NCBI GenBank assembly: GCA_039583875.1
Contig: CM077147.1
Location: 108,918,124 to 108,982,123, forward strand
DNA length: 64,000 nucleotides
Source of the DNA: Platanthera guangdongensis
Lineage: Eukaryota > Streptophyta > Magnoliopsida > Asparagales > Orchidaceae
Reading direction: 5' to 3'
The notes beneath the pieces were generated by a model. It did not search any database and had not been told where the DNA came from. It saw nothing but the letters and a program-made list of their open reading frames with translations. Numbering within the stretch: position 1 is the first letter of the stretch; every line of letters begins with the position of its first letter. Below are positions 32,140 to 41,755 of this stretch, in pieces. Made by a program: the position numbers and the translations under genes.

Positions 32140-34905
32140 ATGGCTTTCGACGTTAACGCTTCCAATCGTCCCCTGACTTATCTACACACTAATATTTTTA
32201 CCTATGATGGTTATGGGGATCCCAAGTATTTTAGATACTGGCTTGAGGGGGTAGAAACTTATTTTGATTATAACAAATTGGGTGACTATCAAAAGGTTAA
32301 TATAGTCCGAGAGCGGTTAAGAGGTCGAGCCCGTGTGTTTTGGCTGAACGAAGAGCGTGGAGCTGGTAGCTATCCATATGCCTGGCCCCACATGCGAAGA
32401 ATACTCTCGGAGAAATTTGATTCCCCCTACTGCCTTACTACTAGCCCGACATCCACTAACCAGTATAGTTATGGCACCTTATCCAAGCCTGATCATAGGA
32501 GTGACCTATTCACCCAGGACAGATCATTTCCCAGGGCTGGGGGAGCTACCCATAGCACACCTGCACCTACCTATAGAGGAAAGGAAATAGTGAGGTCCCC
32601 TATCTCGAGTTCGGTACATGTGACTGCTAGGACTGTCATGAGCCCGCGGGGTGAGAGTAGTCCCATCTGTAGGGGCAGACAGACGACTACGACTTGTGAG
32701 TCTAGCGGCGTATCTGACCATGGCTATATTGAGTATCCTACCCTGATTACGACCATAGACGCTTTTAAGTCTTTCCCCGAGTTGCCTGAATTAGTCGTTG
32801 ACTCTCCTGTTGAGTCTGAGGCGGTGTCTAGGACTGTGCCTGTCACTGAGGACGAGGTTGAATACGCTGGCGATTTGAGTGACGATGAGGAGATTGGTTA
32901 CCCTAGTGACCTGGACGAGGATTTCTCCTCTGAGGAATCGTCTCCTTTTCCTTTCGGCGATGTTTCTGAGGCGTCTCCCTTGATAGTTATGGTGTCTTCT
33001 GATGACCTTGAGTCAGAAGACATTCCGGCTGAGTCACCCTATGTTGAGAGCTTACCTGTAGGTGATGACCTGCTAGAACACGAGCTAGTTCCTTCTATCC
33101 CGGAACATATTGAGGTGCCCATTTATTTAGCTTCCCCGTTAGATCAATCCAGTCAGATAAGTACGAGTGAGGATCACAATATTATAATGATTGATCCAGG
33201 ATTGGTAGATGTTTCAACGATGTTGGAAGAGTCACCTTGGGATGGATGTTTATCTTGGGATAATCTTAGTGGTGCACATCCGGGAGATAGTTCATTGATA
33301 TTATCATCGTTGCTTGAGGGTCATACTAAGTTAGATTCTCCCCGGGATTCGATTTGCCCAACCCTCCATCATGATTTAGACAATGTACCTACTTCGTGGG
33401 AAGATTTGGTTAGCGAAGGATGTGACATTCTGGAAGATTTACCCTGTGTGGGAAGGCTATTTGTGGATGATGGTAGCACTGAGGACAAGATAGACATTTC
33501 TTTGATGTTAGATCCTTCGCCAGAAGTCCGAAATGGATTCGAAATTTTATCGAGTACGATTTTGCCTACTTTTGAGACCAATACTTATTCTGATTTGGAT
33601 GAATTATCTAGTGGGTTGGAAGACATGTCAGCTGAGTTGGTAGAGTCACCCCATGATGAATGTTTATCTGATAGTGAGTTAGATGATGACGATCCAGCTG
33701 AGTTTTCGGTAAGGACGAATCTACTGTTTGATTTTTCCTTTGATTTTGATGGCTTGCACCCGGAGGATTTTTCTTGGATGTTAAATCCATGTTTTGACGG
33801 TGAGTATGATTTAGTTCCTCCTCTGGAATCGCCCATGTCGACTCCTCCTCCGGTTCACTTGATTCGATTAGATGACTTGTTAGGGAACGAGCTTGTCATT
33901 TCTAGCCCGAGATATTTAGAGATGTTTATTTATCCAGTTTCCCAATTAGACTTACCCAGACGGGTGTGTGTGAGCGATTTGTTAGTTGTCGCATTCGGTC
34001 TTTCCACTACTGTTCATAGATCTGACTATGCTGTTCCTAGGATGGACCGTTCATCTGACCGTTTGCCATTGGGTAAGGCTTCGTTTTGGACCGCTAGTGA
34101 TTCCATGGCGATGTTACGTTTTGATGTGGTGTCCCCCAAACACAATTATTTTCCAAGCCCGGTCGCTTGCATTTATCCTCCGCCTTTTGATGATCTGTGC
34201 ATGCACACGTTAGTGAATGTAGTTGGGTATGTGGAGTTGTGTCTCCCGCACTACCTTTCAACTCCGAGAGCATCCAACTATATAGTTGGAGATGAGCGTT
34301 TTCTGCAGGCATTTCTTTGTGAAATTTGTAAATCAAAATTTAAATCTAAATTTAAAACTACGACATTGGACTCCACGGAAATCGTTAATGAATGTAGAGC
34401 ACCCGTGCCACCAGACTTAGTCCCGTTATTTTCTACTGTTAACTCAAGTCATGTTGCACATGGGTTCACCCCTCATGGAGGTACGTGGGACCTTGTTCTT
34501 CTGCATGCTCAATTAGCGTATAATAATTCTAAGAATATGTCCACCGGTTTATCTCCGAATGAGATAGTGCATGGATATAAGGCGCCCGTGCCTCTTGACT
34601 TGATTCCATTACCTCCATCCTTTAAATCTAGTCAATTTGCACAGGACTTCGCCTCACACGTTCACGCTCTCCATGAGCACATTGGTAAGACGTTAGCTAC
34701 ACAATATGATACTTATCAATCGAATGCTAACGTACATATGCGAGCAGTCCACTTGAATATTGGTGATTTGGTAATGGTTCGACTTATCCCTGAACGGCTT
34801 CCTTCGGGCACCATAAAGAAATTAGCGAATAAGAGAGCCGGTCCTTTTCGGGTTTTAAAGAAGATAGGCGAAAATGCATATTTATTAAAGTTACCCGCTG
34901 ATTGA
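32140..34905 (+). CDS. Gag-acidic-integrase-tail polyprotein of NA (921 codons to a TGA)
   Basis: The ATG at 32140 opens MAFDVNASNRPLTYL. Residues about 20-100 are a gypsy capsid N-terminus (FTYDGYGDPKYFRYWLEGV, VRERLRGRARVFWLN). The matrix/nucleocapsid rest, with any zinc knuckle, is absent. A Ser/Thr/Arg-rich linker leads to a long acidic region (about 200-600), rich in Asp/Glu/Ser with loosely repeated ESP-x-D-x-CLS blocks. From about residue 782 comes the integrase C-terminal part (LHAQLAYNNS, LSPNEIVHGYKAPVP, HLNIGDLVMVRLIPERLP, GPFRVLKKIGENAYLLKLP). There is no protease, RT, RNase H or catalytic DDE core. The frame is uninterrupted to a TGA that replaces a conserved Trp codon, and the same frame goes on to 35670. 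Long intact coding in a non-autonomous element suggests recent activity or selection on the protein. Confidence 0.85.
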   Translation: MAFDVNASNRPLTYLHTNIFTYDGYGDPKYFRYWLEGVETYFDYNKLGDYQKVNIVRERLRGRARVFWLNEERGAGSYPYAWPHMRRILSEKFDSPYCLTTSPTSTNQYSYGTLSKPDHRSDLFTQDRSFPRAGGATHSTPAPTYRGKEIVRSPISSSVHVTARTVMSPRGESSPICRGRQTTTTCESSGVSDHGYIEYPTLITTIDAFKSFPELPELVVDSPVESEAVSRTVPVTEDEVEYAGDLSDDEEIGYPSDLDEDFSSEESSPFPFGDVSEASPLIVMVSSDDLESEDIPAESPYVESLPVGDDLLEHELVPSIPEHIEVPIYLASPLDQSSQISTSEDHNIIMIDPGLVDVSTMLEESPWDGCLSWDNLSGAHPGDSSLILSSLLEGHTKLDSPRDSICPTLHHDLDNVPTSWEDLVSEGCDILEDLPCVGRLFVDDGSTEDKIDISLMLDPSPEVRNGFEILSSTILPTFETNTYSDLDELSSGLEDMSAELVESPHDECLSDSELDDDDPAEFSVRTNLLFDFSFDFDGLHPEDFSWMLNPCFDGEYDLVPPLESPMSTPPPVHLIRLDDLLGNELVISSPRYLEMFIYPVSQLDLPRRVCVSDLLVVAFGLSTTVHRSDYAVPRMDRSSDRLPLGKASFWTASDSMAMLRFDVVSPKHNYFPSPVACIYPPPFDDLCMHTLVNVVGYVELCLPHYLSTPRASNYIVGDERFLQAFLCEICKSKFKSKFKTTTLDSTEIVNECRAPVPPDLVPLFSTVNSSHVAHGFTPHGGTWDLVLLHAQLAYNNSKNMSTGLSPNEIVHGYKAPVPLDLIPLPPSFKSSQFAQDFASHVHALHEHIGKTLATQYDTYQSNANVHMRAVHLNIGDLVMVRLIPERLPSGTIKKLANKRAGPFRVLKKIGENAYLLKLPAD

Positions 34906-35670
34906 GGAATCTCTCCTGTTTTTAACATTTCAGATTTAACGCTTTATGTCGCTCCACCACCTGAACTTTCTGTCTCTCCGTGTAATATTTCCACTATATC
35001 ATCTCATGGGGTGGGGGGTGAGATTGTTTCTGGATCGCTTCCTCCTTCGGATTCTTCGGGAGGTATGTTACCTACTGATGATGTAACTGGTTTTTATTCT
35101 TCGCCTAACGCTTTTCCAAGGTTCCCCCGGACCGATTTCTTGCCTGACAGGATATTACAGGACGCGGTGTTTCCCACCCCAGAAGGTGACATTCACAGGT
35201 TTTTGATCAGATGGTGTGGTCGTCCTGCTTCAGACGATTCTTGGCTCTCAGCTGCACAGGTGGATCTTCTAGATGCGGATCTCTTGCGCCGTTACTTTCC
35301 CGCCCACTCATCGGTGATGAGTCCTTTTGAGCGGGGGAGGATTGATGGCTACGGCCATCATGATGGCGATTACGACGATGGCGGCCTAATTGGTAAAGAT
35401 GACGGCGATGACGACGATGATGGCGATTACGACGATGGCGGCCTAATTGGTAAAGATGACGGCGATGATGACGATGATGGCGATTACGACGATGGCGGAC
35501 TAATTGGTAAAGATGATGGCGATGACGACGATGGCGGCGATTACGACGATGGCGCACGTGGTGTTCATGGCGATCGCAAGATATTGGCGGAAGATGAAGA
35601 TGATGATCCACCGACCAAGGATTTGCGGCGCCGCAGCGGCCATGGCTACAATCTTCGCCAACGGAAATAG
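34906..35670 (+). CDS. Downstream part of the NA frame: chromodomain and Asp/Gly repeat tail running into the 3' LTR
   Basis: This is the same frame as the upstream ORF after one TGA. It contains ISPVFNISDLTLY, a Pro/Ser linker and a chromodomain (about 35130-35300: GDIHRFLIRWCGRPASDDSW, DLLRRY) expected to direct integration by binding modified histone. The frame then crosses the polypurine tract (35329-35342) and enters the 3' LTR. There it encodes about 3.3 copies of a 19-residue Asp/Gly/Tyr unit (DGDYDDGGLIGKDDG core) and ends in RRRSGHGYNLRQRK with stop at 35668-35670. Extension of the polyprotein into the 3' LTR is known in CRM-type chromoviruses; an acidic repeat tail of this kind is one I do not recognise. 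Confidence 0.8.
   Translation, partial: GISPVFNISDLTLYVAPPPELSVSPCNISTISSHGVGGEIVSGSLPPSDSSGGMLPTDDVTGFYSSPNAFPRFPRTDFLPDRILQDAVFPTPEGDIHRFLIRWCGRPASDDSWLSAAQVDLLDADLLRRYFPAHSSVMSPFERGRIDGYGHHDGDYDDGGLIGKDDGDDDDDGDYDDGGLIGKDDGDDDDDGDYDDGGLIGKDDGDDDDGGDYDDGARGVHGDRKILAEDEDDDPPTKDLRRRSGHGYNLRQRK
35329..35342 (+). other. Polypurine tract of NA, embedded in coding sequence
   Basis: GAGCGGGGGAGGAT directly precedes the 3' LTR start TGATGGC and is read as part of FERGRI in the polyprotein frame. Confidence 0.88.
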
Positions 35671-36691
35671 ACTTATTATCATTAATAATTTTAATTTGCT
35701 AGTTTATGAGTTTTTAATAATTGACATTTTATGCTGGTGTGCGTTTAGCCACTGTTTTGGGCTGCTTATAGTTTTTGTTTGATGTAAGCCTTATAAAAGG
35801 CCATGACTATTGTTTTTATCATTAGTTTATGAATGAATTGAAAACCTAAATTCCTCCAACCTAATTTCTCTCCTTCCTCCCTCTTAGCCGCCCCCTCCCT
35901 TAGGGGTTCTTCTTCTCCAAAGCTCTTGGCCGCCCCTCCTTCTCTCTTCTTTTCCTCTTCTCTCATCTACTCCCTTTCCCCCACTCTTCAATACCTCCAT
36001 CATCGTGTTTCTCCTCCACGGTTTCTTCACCTCCCATCAATCTTCGGCCTCCTTCGGTTTGGGGAGTCAAGCGCAAGGAAGAAGAGGCCATCGTGGACTT
36101 CTACGACGAAAGGCAGGGAAGACGATCGAGTTTTCTCATCATTGGTGCATCTCCCGTCGCGTCCAAGGAAAGCGATCGTTCTTGTTTGTGGATCCAACAT
36201 CTCGGATCTACTATTCCGAGCGGGGTAACGAAACCATCTACTCACGATATTTCTTTCTTAGATAGTTCTTGTGGTGGCGACTTTTGCGTGGAATTTGAAT
36301 CGTTGAATTTTCGCGGTACTACTTTTAATAGTTTGTCATTTTCGTTTGGTTTTCCGAAGATCCTTCGAGAGGAGTGGCGATCCTCGCTTCTTTGTTTTAG
36401 TTGGGATAGAGCCTATCATTTTCCGAATTCGTGATTTATTTCTTGGTAGATCTATTTTGGTACAACTCCAAGCTCGTCGGAATAAATATTATTCCCTTTA
36501 GCCGGAAAGGATTTTGGCCTATAGCCATTCTCCATTCCTTTAACGGATCGGCTATCCGTATGTTAGCGCGAGAGATAAATTACATCATTGTGATGGCTGC
36601 GTTTCATAGTGTGCTGGTTAGAGAGCGTTGAGAGTTGCGAGCGTCGTCGTCACGCCGTCCGTGTAGGATCTTTTAGGACGGGCCTACATCA
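35343..36691 (+). repeat. 3' LTR of NA
   Basis: It matches 30173-31523 with only scattered substitutions and small indels. Its 5' 328 bp are coding (end of the polyprotein). It ends CCTACATCA followed by the target duplication TCAAC (36692-36696). Confidence 0.93.
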
Positions 36692-38485
36692 TCAACGCTT
36701 CTAATAACGCAGGAAATGCTAAGATAGTAAAGAGGTAAACAACTGAGACAAAGTTAGATGGATTTTTTCTAAGTCTAGAAACGTTGAGTGAAGCAGGTTC
36801 ACTCAACGCTTCTAATGAAGAAGGAAGCGTTGAGATAGTTAAAAGCAAAAACCGCTGAGACCGCTGAGACAAAGGCTTATCTCAGCTGATAATGCAAAAC
36901 CACTGAGACCGCCGAGATAAAATCGCTGAGACAGCTAAACTGCAAAAACCACTAAGACAGCAGATAAGAAGAAAGCGCTGAGGCAAAGGCTTGTCTCAGC
37001 CAATAATGAAAAACCGCTGAGACCGTTGAGACAAAACCACTAAGATAAAGGCAGTGAAATTTTCTAAGTCCAGAAGCGCTGAGAGTCAAGGCTGATGGCG
37101 TTGAGTGTCTTAACACCACTTAATGCTTAATGGGATTCAGAAAAATTTTCTAAGTCCAGATGTTGATGACCATTGCTGACGTCATCAAAGTCAAAATTGC
37201 AGGAAGCCGTTGCGGGAAAGCTGCTACAACGCCGAAAGATGTTTTGTCCCTTTCTGATGGAGTTGGCGCCCACCAATCCTTGCTGGGCCCACATACTATG
37301 GTGTCGTTGATTCAAATCAACGCATATAAAAGGGAAAATAGTAAAGGGATTAGGGTTAACGAATCAAAAAAATAAAAAGAGAAACTGATAGAGGCGGCTG
37401 GACATTTACTTCCGATCAAGCTTGAAAGCTAAAGTCCAGCCAAGATAGCCTGAAGACAAAGAAGGATAGCTGAAGCTCTTCAAGCACAGCAAGGTTGTTC
37501 CCTATAGAACAATTTAGCTGATTCATCTCATCAGCAACGTGAAAGCTGCTCATCTGTGCAGCAGGAAAAAGTGATAGCTGTAGAAGAAGTCTGATTCCTT
37601 CTATAGCAGGCGAGCTGAATTGAAATCTGTTCAGTCCAGCAAAGTTGACTCAGAGTTATTTCTCTGAGTCAGTTATTTTATTTTCTTCATTCACTGTATT
37701 TATTTCCTGTAGGATTCAGGTTTCCTAAATCTGAGTGTAGGGCACTTTGTGCCTGAGGTAGGTGATACATTTGTCACTAAGATAGGTGCCCTATTGGGGT
37801 ACTGAGGTAGGATCCAAGTGAGGATCTGAGCTGTAGGGCTTAAGTACCTGAGGTAGGAGAGTGCTGCTCTTTGAGTGTAGGGCCTTTGCGCCTAAGGTAG
37901 GTGACAAGCTTATCACTAAGCTGTAGGTGCCTAGAGGGGCACTAAGGAAGGTACTTGGAGGGGTACTGAGTTATATGAGTGCTGCAACACTCTGATATTA
38001 GGGCCTTGTGCCTGAAGTTATAGGGATGAAAAGCCTAAGCTGTAGGCCTTAGATATAAGACTGGGGTAGGTGGCTTGCGAGTCAATGAGTGTAGGAGCAC
38101 TACAGAGCTCTAAGGTAGGATCCTTTGAGATCTGAGGTAGGGTTGTCCTCCTAGTCTGAGTGTAGGGCTTAACAGCCTGAGGTAGGTAGTCTGCTGACCA
38201 CTGAGTGTAGGCCCTTGTGGCTGAGAAGTGAGTCTTGGAGGAGACTTGAAGATCCTTTGGGATCTGAGGTGTAAGCTCTTAGGAGCAGTTTGGAGGAGTT
38301 TGTGCCGAGTCCAACATATAAGTTGAATATGTGGAGAGGAAAAGTGGATGTACCCAATTGGGGAACCACTATAAATTCTGTTGTTTGCTGTGTGTGCTTG
38401 TTTGTCTTTGTGATTGCAGGATTTAAGGATAAGCTCTAGATAGAACACGTTGAAAACAACAAAAGATTTATTAAAGCTCAAAGAC
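36692..38485 (+). repeat. Copia-type LTR F, second part
   Basis: It resumes LTR F after NA. It carries GCTGAGAC-type repeats (36840-37080), then a degenerate tandem array of GAGTGTAGGGC...CCTGAGGTAGG units (37730-38300). A conserved TATA block follows at 38335-38385 (GATGTACCCAATTGGGGAACC, then ACTATAAATTC). It is cut at 38486 by copia D. No gene is visible over this 1.8 kb. Confidence 0.7.
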
Positions 38486-39672
38486 TGTTGGAACCCTAGT
38501 TTTGATTTGGGCAAGGATCACTATTAGGATGATTAAAGTAACCCAAAATGTATAGTCATGGGTCATAGGATAATTTCCAGGTTTGCTCCTTCAGAAAAAT
38601 TCCAGAGAAGTTCAGATTTGAAGTTCAGAAAATCAGCTCAAAGAAATTCTCCGAGCTCAGTTCAACGAACTCTGAGTTCAGTTCAACGAACTCTAAGCTC
38701 AGCTCAAAGAAAGCTGCAAAACTCAATTTGACAATTTCTTTGCAGTATTCAGACAGAATTATTTACAGCTGACAGAATTAATTAAGGCTTAATTAAAGGA
38801 GATTACAACATATCAGATTTAATGCTATATATTCTTATGAATATAGCCGTTTGGAGGCTGCATTAATTATGGATTAAATTTGGATTTAATGCTTATTGAT
38901 TCCCAAAAGCAATTACCATTCTCAGGAATGTTTTAGCAATTGCAGTCAAAGTAAATTCAAATGTTTGAATTATGTTCAGATAATATATAGAGATATTTAT
39001 ACACTACAGGTAGAACATGAAAAAGAGCAGTAACAGAGAAGAAAGAGAAACAATACACAACAAATCAGTGAATTAGTGAAGAACAACATAGCTCTTTTAC
39101 ACACAGTGTTCTTCATCATTTGCTTCAGGCTTCAAAGGGGCAACTACTCAAAATCAGTCCAAGAAGCTTCTAAAGAGCAACATCACTTTGAAGGCCTACA
39201 CTCTGAAGCAAAGCTTCCTTCTTTCCTGAACCATTCAACATCTTAGGGGGAGCTTTGACATCATCAACATCCACTAGTCTTCTCTCTGTGATTTGAGAAG
39301 AAAGAAGACAACGTCACTTCTTTTCCCTTTCCTGTGTACAGGGTTATAACTCTCTTCAAAAGTTAACCCCTTTGGTTGTCAAGTCTCCTGATCGAAAGAG
39401 TTGGGTTGGTTTTTGGGCACTGATCAAAAACTCAAAGGGTTGTGAGATCTCCCTGTAAATGGATCTTATGGTGGCAGTCACCTGATCAAAAACCTGTAGT
39501 AGATTCGTACCATAGTGTTAGAAGAGTGGATGTACCCAGATTTGGGGAACCACTATAATCCTTGTGTCATCTGTGTTTCTTTCTCTCTTTCTTTATTTTT
39601 GTGCTGTTCTCACTCTTTTATATAACATATATATTTAACTAGAGTAAAATATGATCTATCCCCTCTCTTTCA
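38486..39672 (+). repeat. 5' LTR of copia D (1187 bp)
   Basis: It starts TGTTGGAACCC and ends CCCTCTCTTTCA, directly followed by a primer-binding site. It contains TTCAACGAACTC motifs (38640-38720) and the conserved TATA block (39517-39568). The flanking AAGAC (38481-38485) is the candidate target site. Confidence 0.85.
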
Positions 39673-39686
39673 ATTGGTATCAGAGC
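39673..39686 (+). other. Primer-binding site of copia D
   Basis: ATTGGTATCAGAGC follows the LTR end TTTCA and matches initiator tRNA-Met. Confidence 0.92.
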
Positions 39687-39762
39687 AGGTTTTCTTTGGT
39701 TGTACAGGCTAACACCTGAACCAAAACAATCATATAGATCTTATATTTCTTAAGAGTTTATC

Positions 39763-40980
39763 ATGTCACAAAATGAAGAGTTTTCAAGTACCAGACCTCC
39801 TATGTGCAATCTAGATCACTATGGAAGGCAAGAATTTGGTTTTATATGAACTCCATTGATGAAACTATTTTTAATTCTATTTTGACAGGTCCTTATTAAT
39901 CAGTGTAAACAACAAGCATTAATGATGTTCCATCATCTCAATGGACAGATGCCCAGAAAAGGCTAAAGATTACTGATGCACAAGCAATGAACATTCTTGC
40001 TCAATCAATGTCTGATGACATTTTTCAAGAAATTACTGAATGTTCATCAGCAAAAGATATGTGGGACTCCCTCACAGTAATGGTTGCTGGATCAACTAAA
40101 GAAAGAAACTTTGAAACTGAAACTTGGAGTAACTCTGAAGCTTCATCCTGTACAACAAAAGATGAAGAAGATTCAAGAGCAAAAGAGTTTTGTTTGATGA
40201 TAATAAATGGATCTTGTGGCAACTCTGATGAAGAATTAGAATGTGAATCAGAAGAAAATAAGGTAATCTCTACCCTTGATTTTTCATTAGAAGAATTTAA
40301 AATTGATTTAAAATTATTGTGTAAAGATTTAATTCAATCTGAGAAGGAAATAAAATTTCTCAGAGAGAAATTAAATGAGGTATCTTCTAAAAATATAAAG
40401 CTGAAAGAAGATTTAAAGAATGCTCTTGAACAGATAATTTCTTTAGAATCAATTAAAGGAAAAGAAAAGTTAGAGGACATAGATAAAATTACTAAAGATT
40501 TGCAAAAGAATAAATCAAATCAATCTAAAAATCTTCAGAAAATTTTTGTTCAAAATAATTCATCGAACCAAGCTCGACGAAATCAACACTATTCGTCGAA
40601 CTCAGATCGACGAACTATGAACAGAGATTTTGATTTTAACTGTTCAGGAATTTATGGTCGACGAAATAAATACACTTCATCGAATCGAGATCGACGAAAA
40701 TAGAATACAGAAAAAAACTATTATCATTCTGTTAATAGAACTCGATGAACTCAATACCATTCGTCTAACTCAGATCAACAAAATTATTTTTCATCGAACC
40801 CAAAATTTTAGAGCAGAAATTTTAACTTATTTCAAAAGCATAATCAAAATCAACATTTTATAAATCCTTTTACTGAGTGGATAATCCCTCCTAGTAAATG
40901 TCATTCACTTGGATATAAGGATCAACCTGAATGCTCTTTCATTTCAAATTATTATTGTGAAAGAAAAATAGGACCCAAGG
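39763..40980 (+). pseudogene. gag: SIRE-like gag of copia D
   Basis: The ATG at 39763 opens MSQNEEFSSTRPP. A frameshift and stops lie near 39825-39900, after which the frame reads NSIDETIFNSI and, from 39987, MNILAQSMSDDIFQEITECSSAKDMWDSL, a typical copia gag capsid. An acidic stretch follows, then a predicted coiled coil (about 40300-40520, Leu/Lys/Glu heptads). Next is a run of SSN-x-x-RR repeats encoded by palindromic DNA. Near 40890 a zinc-knuckle-like region CHSLGYKDQPEC has lost the second Cys and the His. No protease, integrase or RT follows, so D is a gag-only deletion derivative. Confidence 0.78.
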
Positions 40981-41286
40981 TAATCTGGGTCCAAAACTCC
41001 TAACCTCTCTTTGCAGGTAAAGACCTATCTCACCACAGAGGAACAGTGGTATTCGATAATAATCAAAAGCTATAGTCTCAGTCAATACAGATGTTACATC
41101 AGTGGCTATACAGGAGGTGATTGTTTATTTTATAAAGGGGAAATTACTTAAGAGGTTGCAGCAATAGATTTGTTTTATTTATTTTATTTCTCAAAGCTCC
41201 CTTGTACATCTGCTGAATTTTTTTTAAAATTCAGGTAGATTATTTTGCTTTGTATTTTATTTATTTTTGTATAAATAGTGTCCTCA
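40981..41286 (+). other. Residual 3' region of copia D
   Basis: No ORF is supported. A few codons resembling the gag-protease junction (GKDLSHHRGTVVFDNNQKL) persist near 41020-41070. Low-complexity T-rich sequence then leads to the polypurine tract. Confidence 0.5.
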
Positions 41287-41313
41287 CCCAAATAGGGGGA
41301 GATAGGTTGGGAA
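41287..41313 (+). other. Polypurine tract of copia D
   Basis: CACCCAAATAGGGGGAGAT is the same tract as in elements A and B. Instead of an LTR start it is followed directly by mid-LTR sequence (GGTTGGG), so the start of the 3' LTR has been deleted. Confidence 0.8.
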
Positions 41314-41650
41314 ACCACTATAAAATTCTTGTGTTGTCTGGTTGCCATCTTTTTCTTTTGTTCTTGCTGTGGCTGTGCTAGTTAGGCTTGTTGTGCCTGT
41401 GATTAATTAGTTTATATTTTGCCATGCTTATGGTAGATTATTTTATCTTAGGACTGTTCTTTACTTACAATATAGTTTGATATCAAATAGCTTCCTAACT
41501 CTGTAGTTTTTATTAATCATCAAAAATCTTTAAAGTCTAAAGATACTCTATTCACCCCCTCTAGAGTATATCAGGTCTAACCCTAACTTTCAAAGACATA
41601 TTCACCTCCCCTCTAGGTGATTAGCTAAACTAAAGTTAAATAACTTTCAA
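41314..41650 (+). repeat. R/U5 part of a copia LTR (C-like), missing its U3
   Basis: It is homologous to the minus strand of LTR C (42464-42720): GGAAACCACTATAAAATTC, then TTGTGTTGTCTGGTTGCC, then CTCTAGAGTATATCAGGTC. Its 3' end is extended: an LTR-like end at about 41592 (AACTTTCA) is followed by about 58 bp with a second CCCTCTAGGTGA...AACTTTCA ending at 41649, then the primer-binding site. Confidence 0.72.
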
Positions 41651-41651
41651 G

Positions 41652-41664
41652 TGGTATCAGAGGG
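41652..41664 (+). other. Primer-binding site of copia E
   Basis: TGGTATCAGAGGG follows the LTR end AACTTTCAAG and matches initiator tRNA-Met. Confidence 0.85.
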
Positions 41665-41755
41665 AGGTTACTCAAAAAGAATTTAACAATCTGAGTACAC
41701 ATCCATGATTAGCTAAAAGGGTTACACTTGTGGGTTCAAAAGAGAACCACAAGGA

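Larger units (their letters stand above)
30173..36691 (+). mobile_element. Non-autonomous Ty3/gypsy chromovirus-derived element NA, complete
   Basis: A complete 6519-bp element with near-identical LTRs (1351 and 1349 bp), a primer-binding site, one very long reading frame, a polypurine tract and a perfect 5-bp target duplication. The frame has gag-like, acidic, integrase C-terminal and chromodomain parts but no protease, RT, RNase H or integrase catalytic core. It must therefore depend on enzymes from a relative. The high LTR similarity indicates recent movement. It sits in copia LTR F. Confidence 0.9.
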
